From Ruminococcaceae bacterium UBA2806 (GTDB taxonomy: Bacteria > Bacillota > Clostridia > Oscillospirales > Acutalibacteraceae): a stretch of 8,932 bases of DNA. Position numbers and translations under genes: made by a program. The stretch is from contig DEHG01000081.1 of NCBI GenBank assembly GCA_002351795.1, positions 1 through 8,932 on the forward strand, given 5' to 3'. The stretch's first letter is position 1; every line of letters begins with the position of its first letter. Below the pieces are notes generated by a model. It searched no databases. It saw only the letters and a program-made list of their open reading frames with translations, and was not told the DNA's origin. Below are positions 1 through 6,075 of the stretch, one piece after another.

Positions 1-8
1 ATAATATA

Positions 9-37
9 TTGAAAATACACATAAAAAGTTGTAAAAT
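9..37 (+). promoter_or_regulatory. Probable sigma-A promoter for the zinc-ribbon membrane protein gene
   Basis: TTGAAA at 9-14 and TAAAAT at 32-37 are separated by exactly 17 bases. Each hexamer differs from the sigma-A consensus (TTGACA, TATAAT) at one position. Transcription would begin near 44, giving a leader of about 108 nt before the TTG start at 152. The region is AT-rich, so chance matches are possible, but the spacing is ideal and the placement fits the downstream gene. Confidence 0.55.
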
Positions 38-151
38 AGATTGTATAGAGTCAGAATATTAAGCGACAGGGTGATATCATATAAACACAAGTACAATAAT
101 TTATCTGATAACACAATTGTGCCCTGCGCCGGATTTTTGGAGGAAAACAAC

Positions 152-1606
152 TTGAAACGGTTTTATTTTACCTGTCCTAAGTGCTTAAAAACTGTAATGT
201 CAGGAACTGATATTTACGAAAAAAGAGCTCTGGACTGTTCATGCGGAAATAAGATCAATGTTGATCTGAACGAGCTTGTACTAAAGGAATGTGACAGCTG
301 CGGTAAGAATAACGCCTTTATGAAAAACAAGGGAAAAGAGCAAAGCTGTCTTGCCTGCGGGAAAATGCTGAAGCTGTCATTACCCGAGGATATTCTCAGC
401 GGCGACGATCGTGCCGTATTTGAGCAGATAAAGGAGATCCTCGGCAAAGGTCTGATGACAAAGGTCAAGATCGAGAAAGCTGACAGTCTTTTTAAAACGA
501 TCAGCGCAAAAGGCGATTTTGCGGGTTATGCCAATCATATCAATAACTATAAAGAGTTCAATATGTATGATTCGGAATATAATTCTGCTGTCAGGATAAT
601 GAACGAGTCATCCAAAAAGCTTGAGGACGCTGCAGAATATAATTCAAAGGAAGAATTAAGCGAGCTTGAATTAAGGTTTTCTGAAACAGCAAAAAGATTT
701 TCTATGCTCGGCGGATTCAAAAACAGCGCACAATACAGATCCGTGTGCGAGAAAAAAGCTTCCGAATGTCATTTCCATGGAGAAAATATCAGAAAAGCAC
801 CTCCCGCACAAAGCACAGCCGCACCTGAACCGTCAGCGTCATTCAGACCTTCACCTATGAAGCAGCAGCCTTCAAGATTTGACCCCATACCTCCCCCTCC
901 GCCTCCACCCCGTCAGCGTCAGGGCAAACCGGGCAGCATAAAAGGTGTACTTATCGGAGCAGCGGCAGCTGTTATACTTGGTGCGATATTACTTGTAGTT
1001 GTTCTCAACAACGGAAATGAACAGACAGAGCCTGCCATAAATACATCTGAATCACAAGCGTCTTCCACAGATAATACGCTCAGTGAAGTCAGCAGTGACG
1101 GCACAGATCTGGATGAATCCTACAGTTCATTTGTTCAGCTGATGAATGAGGGTAATTATGATCTGTACAGCCTTAATCTCTATATGGACGAGCTGAAAGG
1201 CTATAAGGACAGCGACAGTATCTTTGAACAGCACAAAGCGGGCTTTTATGAGAAGTTCAAAGGAACTGCAGAAAACTATCAGAATTCAAATGAATTTGAT
1301 CTTGAGAACACACTTGAGATCATTGAAGGACTTCATTATTTCACAGGATATGAAAATGCCGATGAGCTTATAAATAAAACATTTGACAAAAACCTTGAAT
1401 TTGTCGATCAGGAAAAAGCAGCAGGAAAATATGATGAAGCTGCCAAGATCCTGTTCGCACTTGGCGATCATATCAATGATTACACCGACAAGGAAAAGCT
1501 CAAGGGATATTTTACCGAGGTTGCAGACATTCTTTCCGAAAAGGATCCCGAAACCGCCGCAGAACTTCTTTCCAGCGTGACGTCCGGCGAGCCTCCGGAG
1601 CCGTAA
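152..1606 (+). CDS. Zinc-ribbon, single-pass membrane protein with GYKDS-type helical repeats, function unknown
   Basis: I do not recognise a named family. The TTG at 152 is chosen as start because GGAGG lies at 139-143 with 8 nt spacing, and because the protein then opens directly with a zinc ribbon; the frame is open further up to TTG 41, but that codon lies at the predicted transcription start. The product has 484 residues. Visible parts: two zinc ribbons (C8-x2-C11 with C29-S-C31, and C47-x2-C50 with C66-x2-C69); a helical, charged region; a run of seven prolines (247-253) followed by basic residues; one transmembrane helix (265-287); then a Ser/Thr-rich linker and an acidic helical domain. 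Basic residues before the helix place the ribbons in the cytoplasm and the C-terminal part outside. A degenerate motif (LGGFKNS at 186-192, GYKDS at 350-354, GYENA at 399-403, DYTDK at 443-447) suggests TPR-like helical hairpins on both sides of the membrane. The last residues, SGEPPEP, come from a repeat sequence. A sensory or envelope role is possible but unproven. Confidence 0.8.
   Translation: MKRFYFTCPKCLKTVMSGTDIYEKRALDCSCGNKINVDLNELVLKECDSCGKNNAFMKNKGKEQSCLACGKMLKLSLPEDILSGDDRAVFEQIKEILGKGLMTKVKIEKADSLFKTISAKGDFAGYANHINNYKEFNMYDSEYNSAVRIMNESSKKLEDAAEYNSKEELSELELRFSETAKRFSMLGGFKNSAQYRSVCEKKASECHFHGENIRKAPPAQSTAAPEPSASFRPSPMKQQPSRFDPIPPPPPPPRQRQGKPGSIKGVLIGAAAAVILGAILLVVVLNNGNEQTEPAINTSESQASSTDNTLSEVSSDGTDLDESYSSFVQLMNEGNYDLYSLNLYMDELKGYKDSDSIFEQHKAGFYEKFKGTAENYQNSNEFDLENTLEIIEGLHYFTGYENADELINKTFDKNLEFVDQEKAAGKYDEAAKILFALGDHINDYTDKEKLKGYFTEVADILSEKDPETAAELLSSVTSGEPPEP
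1584..1606 (+). repeat. Direct repeat copy A, overlapping the 3' end of the membrane protein gene
   Basis: This 23-bp sequence begins CCGGCGAGCC and ends CCGGAGCCGTAA. It recurs at 1724-1746 with one mismatch (T1594 versus G1734). It is GC-rich and partly self-complementary, with CCGG at both ends of a 15-bp core. It supplies the codons for the final SGEPPEP and the TAA stop of the upstream gene, so the natural end of that gene may have been replaced by a repeat. Confidence 0.75.
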
Positions 1607-1687
1607 CGCGAAGTTCGCTTCACTCCGTTTCGCTCTGTCTGATTAAGCAATACTATCTTCCCCGCGTGGGTTACTTATTGGTCAATG

Positions 1688-1738
1688 TGCGATTGTCGCA
1701 TTTATGCCCTGTGCGGGCACGCACCGGCGAGCCGCCGG
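1688..1738. repeat. Cluster of three short GC-rich hairpins
   Basis: Three perfect 5-bp stems follow each other almost without gaps: TGCGA/TCGCA with a 3-nt loop (1688-1700), TGCCC/GGGCA with a 5-nt loop (1705-1719), and CCGGC/GCCGG with a 5-nt loop (1724-1738). The third lies inside direct repeat copy B. The cluster resembles the make-up of REP-type intergenic repeats. None is followed by a T tract, so a terminator is not indicated. Confidence 0.55.
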
Positions 1739-1746
1739 AGCCGTAA
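1724..1746 (+). repeat. Direct repeat copy B
   Basis: This copy matches 22 of 23 bases of 1584-1606 at a distance of 140 bp. Identity stops abruptly on both sides, at 1583/1723 and 1607/1747. The copy is intergenic, which shows that the sequence is an independent repeat unit rather than part of the upstream coding sequence. Confidence 0.75.
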
Positions 1747-1798
1747 TTTCCATGCCCCGCTTTATTCTTTTTGCCCGGTTTTTATGTATCCGGTCTTA

Positions 1799-1857
1799 TT
1801 GTCATCCTGAGCGAAGCGAAGGATCTTTAACGATTTCCACAACGCTCAGAATGACAA
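1799..1857. repeat. Inverted-repeat element, HPERSEGS type (REP/MITE-like), copy 1
   Basis: The arms TTGTCATCCTGAGCG (1799-1813) and CGCTCAGAATGACAA (1843-1857) are complementary at 14 of 15 positions; the exception is C1806 opposite A1850. They enclose 29 nt that begin AAGCGAAGGATC. This core is a form of a repeat known from many bacterial genomes, whose chance translation contains CHPERSEGS. No transposase is present, so if mobile it is non-autonomous. A related element lies at 5914-5970, so this pair brackets sbcDC. Confidence 0.8.
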
Positions 1858-1866
1858 ACTGTATTT

Positions 1867-1901
1867 TCCGGACAGTTCATGTCCGGATTATGTTTATTTT
1901 T
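1867..1901 (+). terminator. Perfect hairpin followed by a T-rich stretch, possible terminator or operator
   Basis: TCCGGAC (1867-1873) and GTCCGGA (1881-1887) form a perfect 7-bp stem with a 7-nt loop. A T-rich stretch follows from 1888 to 1901, but the T run is interrupted and starts a few bases late. It could end transcription from the membrane protein gene, or be a protein-binding site upstream of sbcD. The evidence does not separate these. Confidence 0.4.
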
Positions 1902-1938
1902 GTTGTGAAAAATAATTATTTTATATAGGAGGTACTCT

Positions 1939-3099
1939 ATGAAACTGATTCATTTATCCGACCTGCATATCGGAAAAAAGGTCAATGAACTCTCTATGAT
2001 AGACGAACAAAGATTTATCCTTGATCAGATACTCGACGGGATCAGGACCGAAAAGCCTGACGCTGTACTCATATCGGGAGATGTTTACGACAAAACGACA
2101 CCGCCGCTTGAAGCAGTAATGCTTCTGGATGAGTTTCTGAACAAACTGGAGATAAAGGGACTTTCGGTATTCCTTATCAGCGGAAACCATGACAGCCCGG
2201 AAAGGCTTTCCTTCGGCGCAGAGAGAATGAAAAAAAGCGGTCTATACATAAAAAGCATTTTTGACGGTGATCTGACCCCTGTTACACTTGAGGATGAATT
2301 CGGGAAGGTTAATATCTACAGTGTCCCGTTTATCAGGGTATCGGATGTCAATAATGCATACGGAACTGATCTACGCAGTATAAGCGACGCTTTTTCTTAT
2401 GTTGTTGATAAAATGGGGCTTGATACAAAAGAGAGAAACGTTCTTCTGTCCCATCAGTTTGTTTCCGGCGCTTCTTTTTCGGAATCAGAAACAGCCGTGG
2501 GCGGTATAGAAAGTATAGATAAGGATGTTTATGCGCCCTTTGACTATACAGCTCTCGGACATATTCATAAGCCTCAGAATATCGGCAGCAAAAGACTGCG
2601 TTACTGCGGCACTCCGCTGAAATACAATATATCGGAAGTCGGCTATAAAAAAACCTACACCGTTGTTGAGCTTAACGAGAAGAAAGACGGGGACACTCTT
2701 TGCGATATAACCATAAGAGAGGTACCGCTTGTACCAAAGCATGAAATGGTAAAGATAGAGGGTTATTTCGATGAGCTTATGTCCATGAAAGCCGATGATA
2801 ACGGCATAGTGACAAACAATTTCGTATATGCCGTATTGAGGGACAACAACTATGTAAAAGATGCAGCAATGCTGCTTCGCAAAAGATTTCCGAATCTGCT
2901 GAACATCAGCTATGAAGAAAAAACAAAAAGTACAGATTTCAGCTTTGAACTGACTATAGAGGATACTAAAAAGCAGACGCCGGAAATGATATTTACAGAT
3001 TTTTACAAAAAAATACATGATGGGAACGAACCGGATCAGTCCGGAAAAGAAATTCTTATGAATGCCATAAAAGAAGTTTTCGGGGAGGATGCATTATGA
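1939..3099 (+). CDS. sbcD: Nuclease SbcCD subunit D (Mre11-type metallophosphoesterase)
   Basis: SbcD is the nuclease subunit of the SbcCD complex, which trims DNA ends and cleaves hairpins using Mn2+ and the ATPase SbcC. The 386 residues are close to the usual length of about 390-400. All metal-binding motifs of the phosphoesterase core are visible: D8 and H10 (SDLHIG), D48 (SGDVYD), N83-H84 (SGNHDS), H172 (LLSHQF) and H208-H210 (LGHIHKP). The C-terminal 100 or so residues form the SbcD capping region, rich in charged residues. The ATG at 1939 has a strong AGGAGGT site at 1927-1933 with 5 nt spacing, and the protein begins right at the first motif as in the family. Its stop overlaps the sbcC start (ATGA, 3096-3099), indicating translational coupling. 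The catalytic core looks intact. Confidence 0.97.
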   Translation: MKLIHLSDLHIGKKVNELSMIDEQRFILDQILDGIRTEKPDAVLISGDVYDKTTPPLEAVMLLDEFLNKLEIKGLSVFLISGNHDSPERLSFGAERMKKSGLYIKSIFDGDLTPVTLEDEFGKVNIYSVPFIRVSDVNNAYGTDLRSISDAFSYVVDKMGLDTKERNVLLSHQFVSGASFSESETAVGGIESIDKDVYAPFDYTALGHIHKPQNIGSKRLRYCGTPLKYNISEVGYKKTYTVVELNEKKDGDTLCDITIREVPLVPKHEMVKIEGYFDELMSMKADDNGIVTNNFVYAVLRDNNYVKDAAMLLRKRFPNLLNISYEEKTKSTDFSFELTIEDTKKQTPEMIFTDFYKKIHDGNEPDQSGKEILMNAIKEVFGEDAL

Positions 3100-5906
3100 A
3101 ACCGTTAAAATTAGTAATATCCGCCTTCGGACCGTATTTTGAAAAAACGGAAATTGATTTTTCCATGATAGGAAGCAGCGGTATTTATCTTATCACAGGC
3201 GATACAGGCGCAGGAAAAACTACTATATTTGAAGCCATATGCTATGCATTGTACGGAGAAACAGCAAGCGGAAAGGACAGGAACGCCGCTATGCTGAGAA
3301 ATAAACGTGCCGATGACAAAACAGAGACCTATGTTGAGCTTACCTTCATTTCCGACAATAAAATGTACAGTGTAAGAAGAAGTCCTGAATATGAACGTGA
3401 AACAAAAAAGACAAATCATAAGGCAACGTTTGAGCTGAATTATTATCAGGATGACAATATTACCGTATACAAAACAAAAACAAATCTCTCCGAAGGAACT
3501 GCCGAGATAGAGAGAATAATCGGTATTGACAAAACCAATTTCAAAAAGATATCCATGATCGCCCAGGGAGAATTTATGGATGTTATCCGTGTCAAAACCG
3601 AGGAAAGACAAAAAATACTTACATCCGTTTTCAATACGGAAAAATTCGGCGAGCTTACATTAAAGCTTAAAGAATACAGGGATGATGCAAAAAACAGAAA
3701 GGATATTCTCGGTCAGAAGATACTTAACGCCGCCTTTACAATAATCTGTGATTCAAACTCTCCTTACAGGCATGAAATAGATAATATAAAAACATCAGGC
3801 TATATTACACCTGCCGCTGCACAGGAGCTTGGCAAGATGCTTGCCGAAATAATAGAAAATGACGAAAGCAATGAAAAGGATGCCGCAAACCGGCGGGATA
3901 AGCTTAAAGAAAAAACGGAAGAAAATACAAAGCTTCTGACAATTGCCGCAAACCGTGCCGAAACAGAGAAACAACTGAGTATAAAAGCTGCAGAAAAAAC
4001 AGCCTGTGAAAAAGCTATCCCCATTCTTGAAAAAGCGGTTGAAGACCTGAAGGATAATCCTGCCAGAGCAAAGGAAGCAGGCGAAACAGCCAAGGTTCTT
4101 GAAAGCAGGCTTGACGTATATGACGAGCTTGACAAAAAAGAAAAAGCATTGATCTTCCGTAAAAACGAAACCGCTGTAAAAGAAAAACTGCTTGCCAGCA
4201 AGGTATCAGAAAAAAACGGTCTGACGGAAAGAAAAAAGGAAACAGAAGAATTTTTGGAATCTCTTGCCGGGATCGAAAGCGAAAAAGAAAAAATAAACAT
4301 TGAATATATGCAGACTATCGAGCTTGGGAAAAAACTGAGGAATCTTGAAGTAAGATATAAGGAGCTTGATACAGCTGTTATGGATCATGAAAGCAAGAAG
4401 CTGCGATGCCTTTCAGCTGAAAAAGAATATAAAAATGCCGCTGCCGGATACGAAAGCCTGTATACTGCTTATCTTAGCGATATGGCAGGAATTATTGCAA
4501 GGGATGAGCTGAGAGAAAACAAGCCTTGTCCCGTATGCGGTTCAATGGTCCATCCGACCCCTGCCGCTATCCGTAAGGACGCTCCCACAAAGTCACAGGT
4601 CGATTCCGCAAAAAAAGCAGCCGACAGGTGCAGATCGGACTTTGAAAACGCAGTTTCTTTATCAGGAGTAGCTGCAAGTACTAAGAATAAGGCTGCAAAA
4701 GAGGTATGCGATCTTATTCTGACGATATTCGACAAGCAGACAGATCCATCGGATATCGAAAGCATTAACCGATTCAAAGCGGAATTTGAAGGTCATATGT
4801 CCGCTTGTGAAAATAAAGCAAGGACATTGCAGAAAAACAAAAAAGTAACAGAAGAAAAAATCAAAAAGAAAGAACAGCTTGAAAAATCCCTTAAAAGCCT
4901 GTCTGCTGAATCCGATAATACAGACAAGGAGATAAATGAACTGCGGGTTGCGATAGAGACAGGAAAAACTGAAACTGTCATGCTCAGCGAACAATGCGAA
5001 AACATCAGAAAGGGTCTGAGGTTCAGTTCAAAGGATCAGGCAATTTCAGAAATAGATCTGAAAAAACAGCTTGCCGAAAAGCTGCTTTCCGAATTTGAAA
5101 AAGCGCAGAAAGAATACGAAAATAAAAAGCGTGAAATAGAGAATATCACCTCAGCAGAAAAAGAGCTTAAAGTGCAGATCGAAAAAATGCCCGTCACTGA
5201 TATCGTCAGGCTTACTCAGGAAAAGCATGAGCTTGAAGAACAGACTAAGGCGCTGAATTACGAGGACAGGGAGATCGCAGCCCGTCTCGGAAGCAACAGA
5301 AAAGCATTGAACACAATAATAAACACGGAAAAGGAATATATAAAAGCTGATAGTTATTTCGAGCATTGCGAAGATCTGTATAAAACGGCATCCGGAGAGA
5401 TCCGTGGTTCTATGCGTATTAAACTGGAATCATATGTTCTCAGCGCATATTTTGACAGGGTGATAAAAAGAGCAAACCAGCGCCTGCGTATCATGACTGA
5501 CGGAAGATATTCCTTTGAAAGAAACGAAACTGCCCGTGACCGCCGCAAAAGCACAGGTCTTGACCTTGATATACTTGATATCGAAAGCGGTAAATCAAGG
5601 GCTGTCAATTCTCTTTCCGGCGGTGAATCCTTTATGGCTGCGCTCGCCCTGGCACTCGGTATGTCAGATGAGATACAATCCCAATCAGGCTGTATAAGAC
5701 TTGAGACTATGTTTATTGATGAGGGCTTCGGTTCTCTTGACGGTGAACACCTTGACAAGGCTGTAAATGCGCTTAGCGACCTGACAAAAGGCGACTGCCT
5801 TATCGGTATTATTTCCCATGTTGAAAAGCTCAAAGAGCTTATCAGCAAAAGGATCGTTGTTAAAAAGGACAAAAATAACACTACCCTTGCATCCGTTGAA
5901 TTCTGA
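3096..5906 (+). CDS. sbcC: Nuclease SbcCD subunit C (Rad50-type SMC-like ATPase)
   Basis: SbcC is the ATPase partner of SbcD: two heads bind SbcD and DNA, and long coiled-coil arms join through a zinc hook. In the 936 residues the order is complete: Walker A GDTGAGKTT (35-43), Q-loop AQGEF with Q157, a long Lys/Glu-rich coiled coil from about 175 to 475, the zinc hook CPVC (C478 and C481), a returning coiled coil to about 780, signature LSGGES (840-845), Walker B TMFIDEGFG with D875-E876, and D-loop SLD (880-882). The hook is almost exactly at the midpoint, as expected for two equal arms. The protein is shorter than E. coli SbcC (about 1050) and B. subtilis SbcC (about 1130), so the arms are somewhat short, but no domain is missing. 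It starts inside the sbcD stop overlap and ends just before an inverted-repeat terminator. Confidence 0.97.
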   Translation: MKPLKLVISAFGPYFEKTEIDFSMIGSSGIYLITGDTGAGKTTIFEAICYALYGETASGKDRNAAMLRNKRADDKTETYVELTFISDNKMYSVRRSPEYERETKKTNHKATFELNYYQDDNITVYKTKTNLSEGTAEIERIIGIDKTNFKKISMIAQGEFMDVIRVKTEERQKILTSVFNTEKFGELTLKLKEYRDDAKNRKDILGQKILNAAFTIICDSNSPYRHEIDNIKTSGYITPAAAQELGKMLAEIIENDESNEKDAANRRDKLKEKTEENTKLLTIAANRAETEKQLSIKAAEKTACEKAIPILEKAVEDLKDNPARAKEAGETAKVLESRLDVYDELDKKEKALIFRKNETAVKEKLLASKVSEKNGLTERKKETEEFLESLAGIESEKEKINIEYMQTIELGKKLRNLEVRYKELDTAVMDHESKKLRCLSAEKEYKNAAAGYESLYTAYLSDMAGIIARDELRENKPCPVCGSMVHPTPAAIRKDAPTKSQVDSAKKAADRCRSDFENAVSLSGVAASTKNKAAKEVCDLILTIFDKQTDPSDIESINRFKAEFEGHMSACENKARTLQKNKKVTEEKIKKKEQLEKSLKSLSAESDNTDKEINELRVAIETGKTETVMLSEQCENIRKGLRFSSKDQAISEIDLKKQLAEKLLSEFEKAQKEYENKKREIENITSAEKELKVQIEKMPVTDIVRLTQEKHELEEQTKALNYEDREIAARLGSNRKALNTIINTEKEYIKADSYFEHCEDLYKTASGEIRGSMRIKLESYVLSAYFDRVIKRANQRLRIMTDGRYSFERNETARDRRKSTGLDLDILDIESGKSRAVNSLSGGESFMAALALALGMSDEIQSQSGCIRLETMFIDEGFGSLDGEHLDKAVNALSDLTKGDCLIGIISHVEKLKELISKRIVVKKDKNNTTLASVEF

Positions 5907-5913
5907 CAGTATT

Positions 5914-5979
5914 TGTCATTCTGAACAAGGCAAATAATCGCATTTGATTATAACCGGGTTCAGAATGACATTCTTTTTT
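5914..5979 (+). terminator. Inverted-repeat element copy 2, likely terminator of sbcDC
   Basis: TGTCATTCTGAAC (5914-5926) and GTTCAGAATGACA (5958-5970) are perfectly complementary over 13 bp, around 31 nt. A T-rich tail ending in six Ts (5974-5979) follows directly. It begins 8 bases after the sbcC stop, so intrinsic termination is plausible despite the large loop. A small inner hairpin, CAAAT/ATTTG (5931-5946), could shorten that loop. The arms belong to the same family as the element at 1799-1857, while the central sequence differs. Confidence 0.7.
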
Positions 5980-6014
5980 CCTGATATGATATACTAAAAA
6001 TTACGAATTATTAA

Positions 6015-6043
6015 TTGACATGACGGGCTGATGATGGTATAAT
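6015..6043 (+). promoter_or_regulatory. Perfect-consensus extended -10 sigma-A promoter of the ilv operon
   Basis: TTGACA (6015-6020), a 17-bp spacer and TATAAT (6038-6043) are an exact match to the sigma-A consensus, and TG at 6035-6036 adds an extended -10. Transcription should begin near 6050, leaving only about 25 nt before the ilvB ATG. The palindrome AATTATTAATT (6006-6016) abuts and slightly overlaps the -35 box and could be an operator, though I recognise no specific regulator site in it. Confidence 0.9.
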
Positions 6044-6075
6044 GAAGCTTAGTATTGAATTCAGGAGGGGATATT

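Larger units (their letters stand above)
1607..1938. other. Gene-free 332-bp interval made of palindromes and repeats
   Basis: I see no convincing gene here. In order it holds: a perfect odd palindrome GCGAAGTTCGC (1608-1618); a stretch to 1640 whose complement reads like the GAGCGAA/GAAGCGAA words of the later inverted-repeat element; three adjacent short hairpins (1688-1700, 1705-1719, 1724-1738); direct repeat copy B; the 59-bp inverted repeat (1799-1857); a further hairpin (1867-1887); an AT-rich stretch; and the sbcD ribosome binding site AGGAGGT (1927-1933). GTAAC at 1603-1607 and GTTAC at 1670-1674 could also pair at long range. The only promoter candidate for sbcD is weak: TTGCCC at 1771-1776, 17 bases, then TCTTAT at 1794-1799, matching 4 of 6 at each hexamer. 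Confidence 0.7.

Noticed and set aside
1704..1928. A 74-codon open frame between the membrane protein gene and sbcD
   Set aside because: It translates through direct repeat copy B and the inverted-repeat element, giving the CHPERSEGS and LRMT words typical of spurious frames over this repeat. It has no ribosome binding site.
3800..4300. Antisense open frame of 166 codons inside sbcC, and similar reverse-strand frames across the window
   Set aside because: They lie opposite coding sequence with clear family motifs, have low-complexity Ser/Phe-rich products (the complement of Lys/Glu-rich coiled coil), and lack convincing start signals.
1799..5970. A composite transposon carrying sbcDC between the two inverted-repeat elements
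   Set aside because: No transposase, integrase or target-site duplication is visible, the element centres differ, and sbcDC is a normal housekeeping pair. Independent repeat copies explain the data better.
6055..6075. TTG at 6055 as the ilvB start
   Set aside because: It lies upstream of the ribosome binding site at 6063-6070 and only a few bases from the predicted transcription start. ATG 6076 is ideally spaced and matches the family N-terminus.
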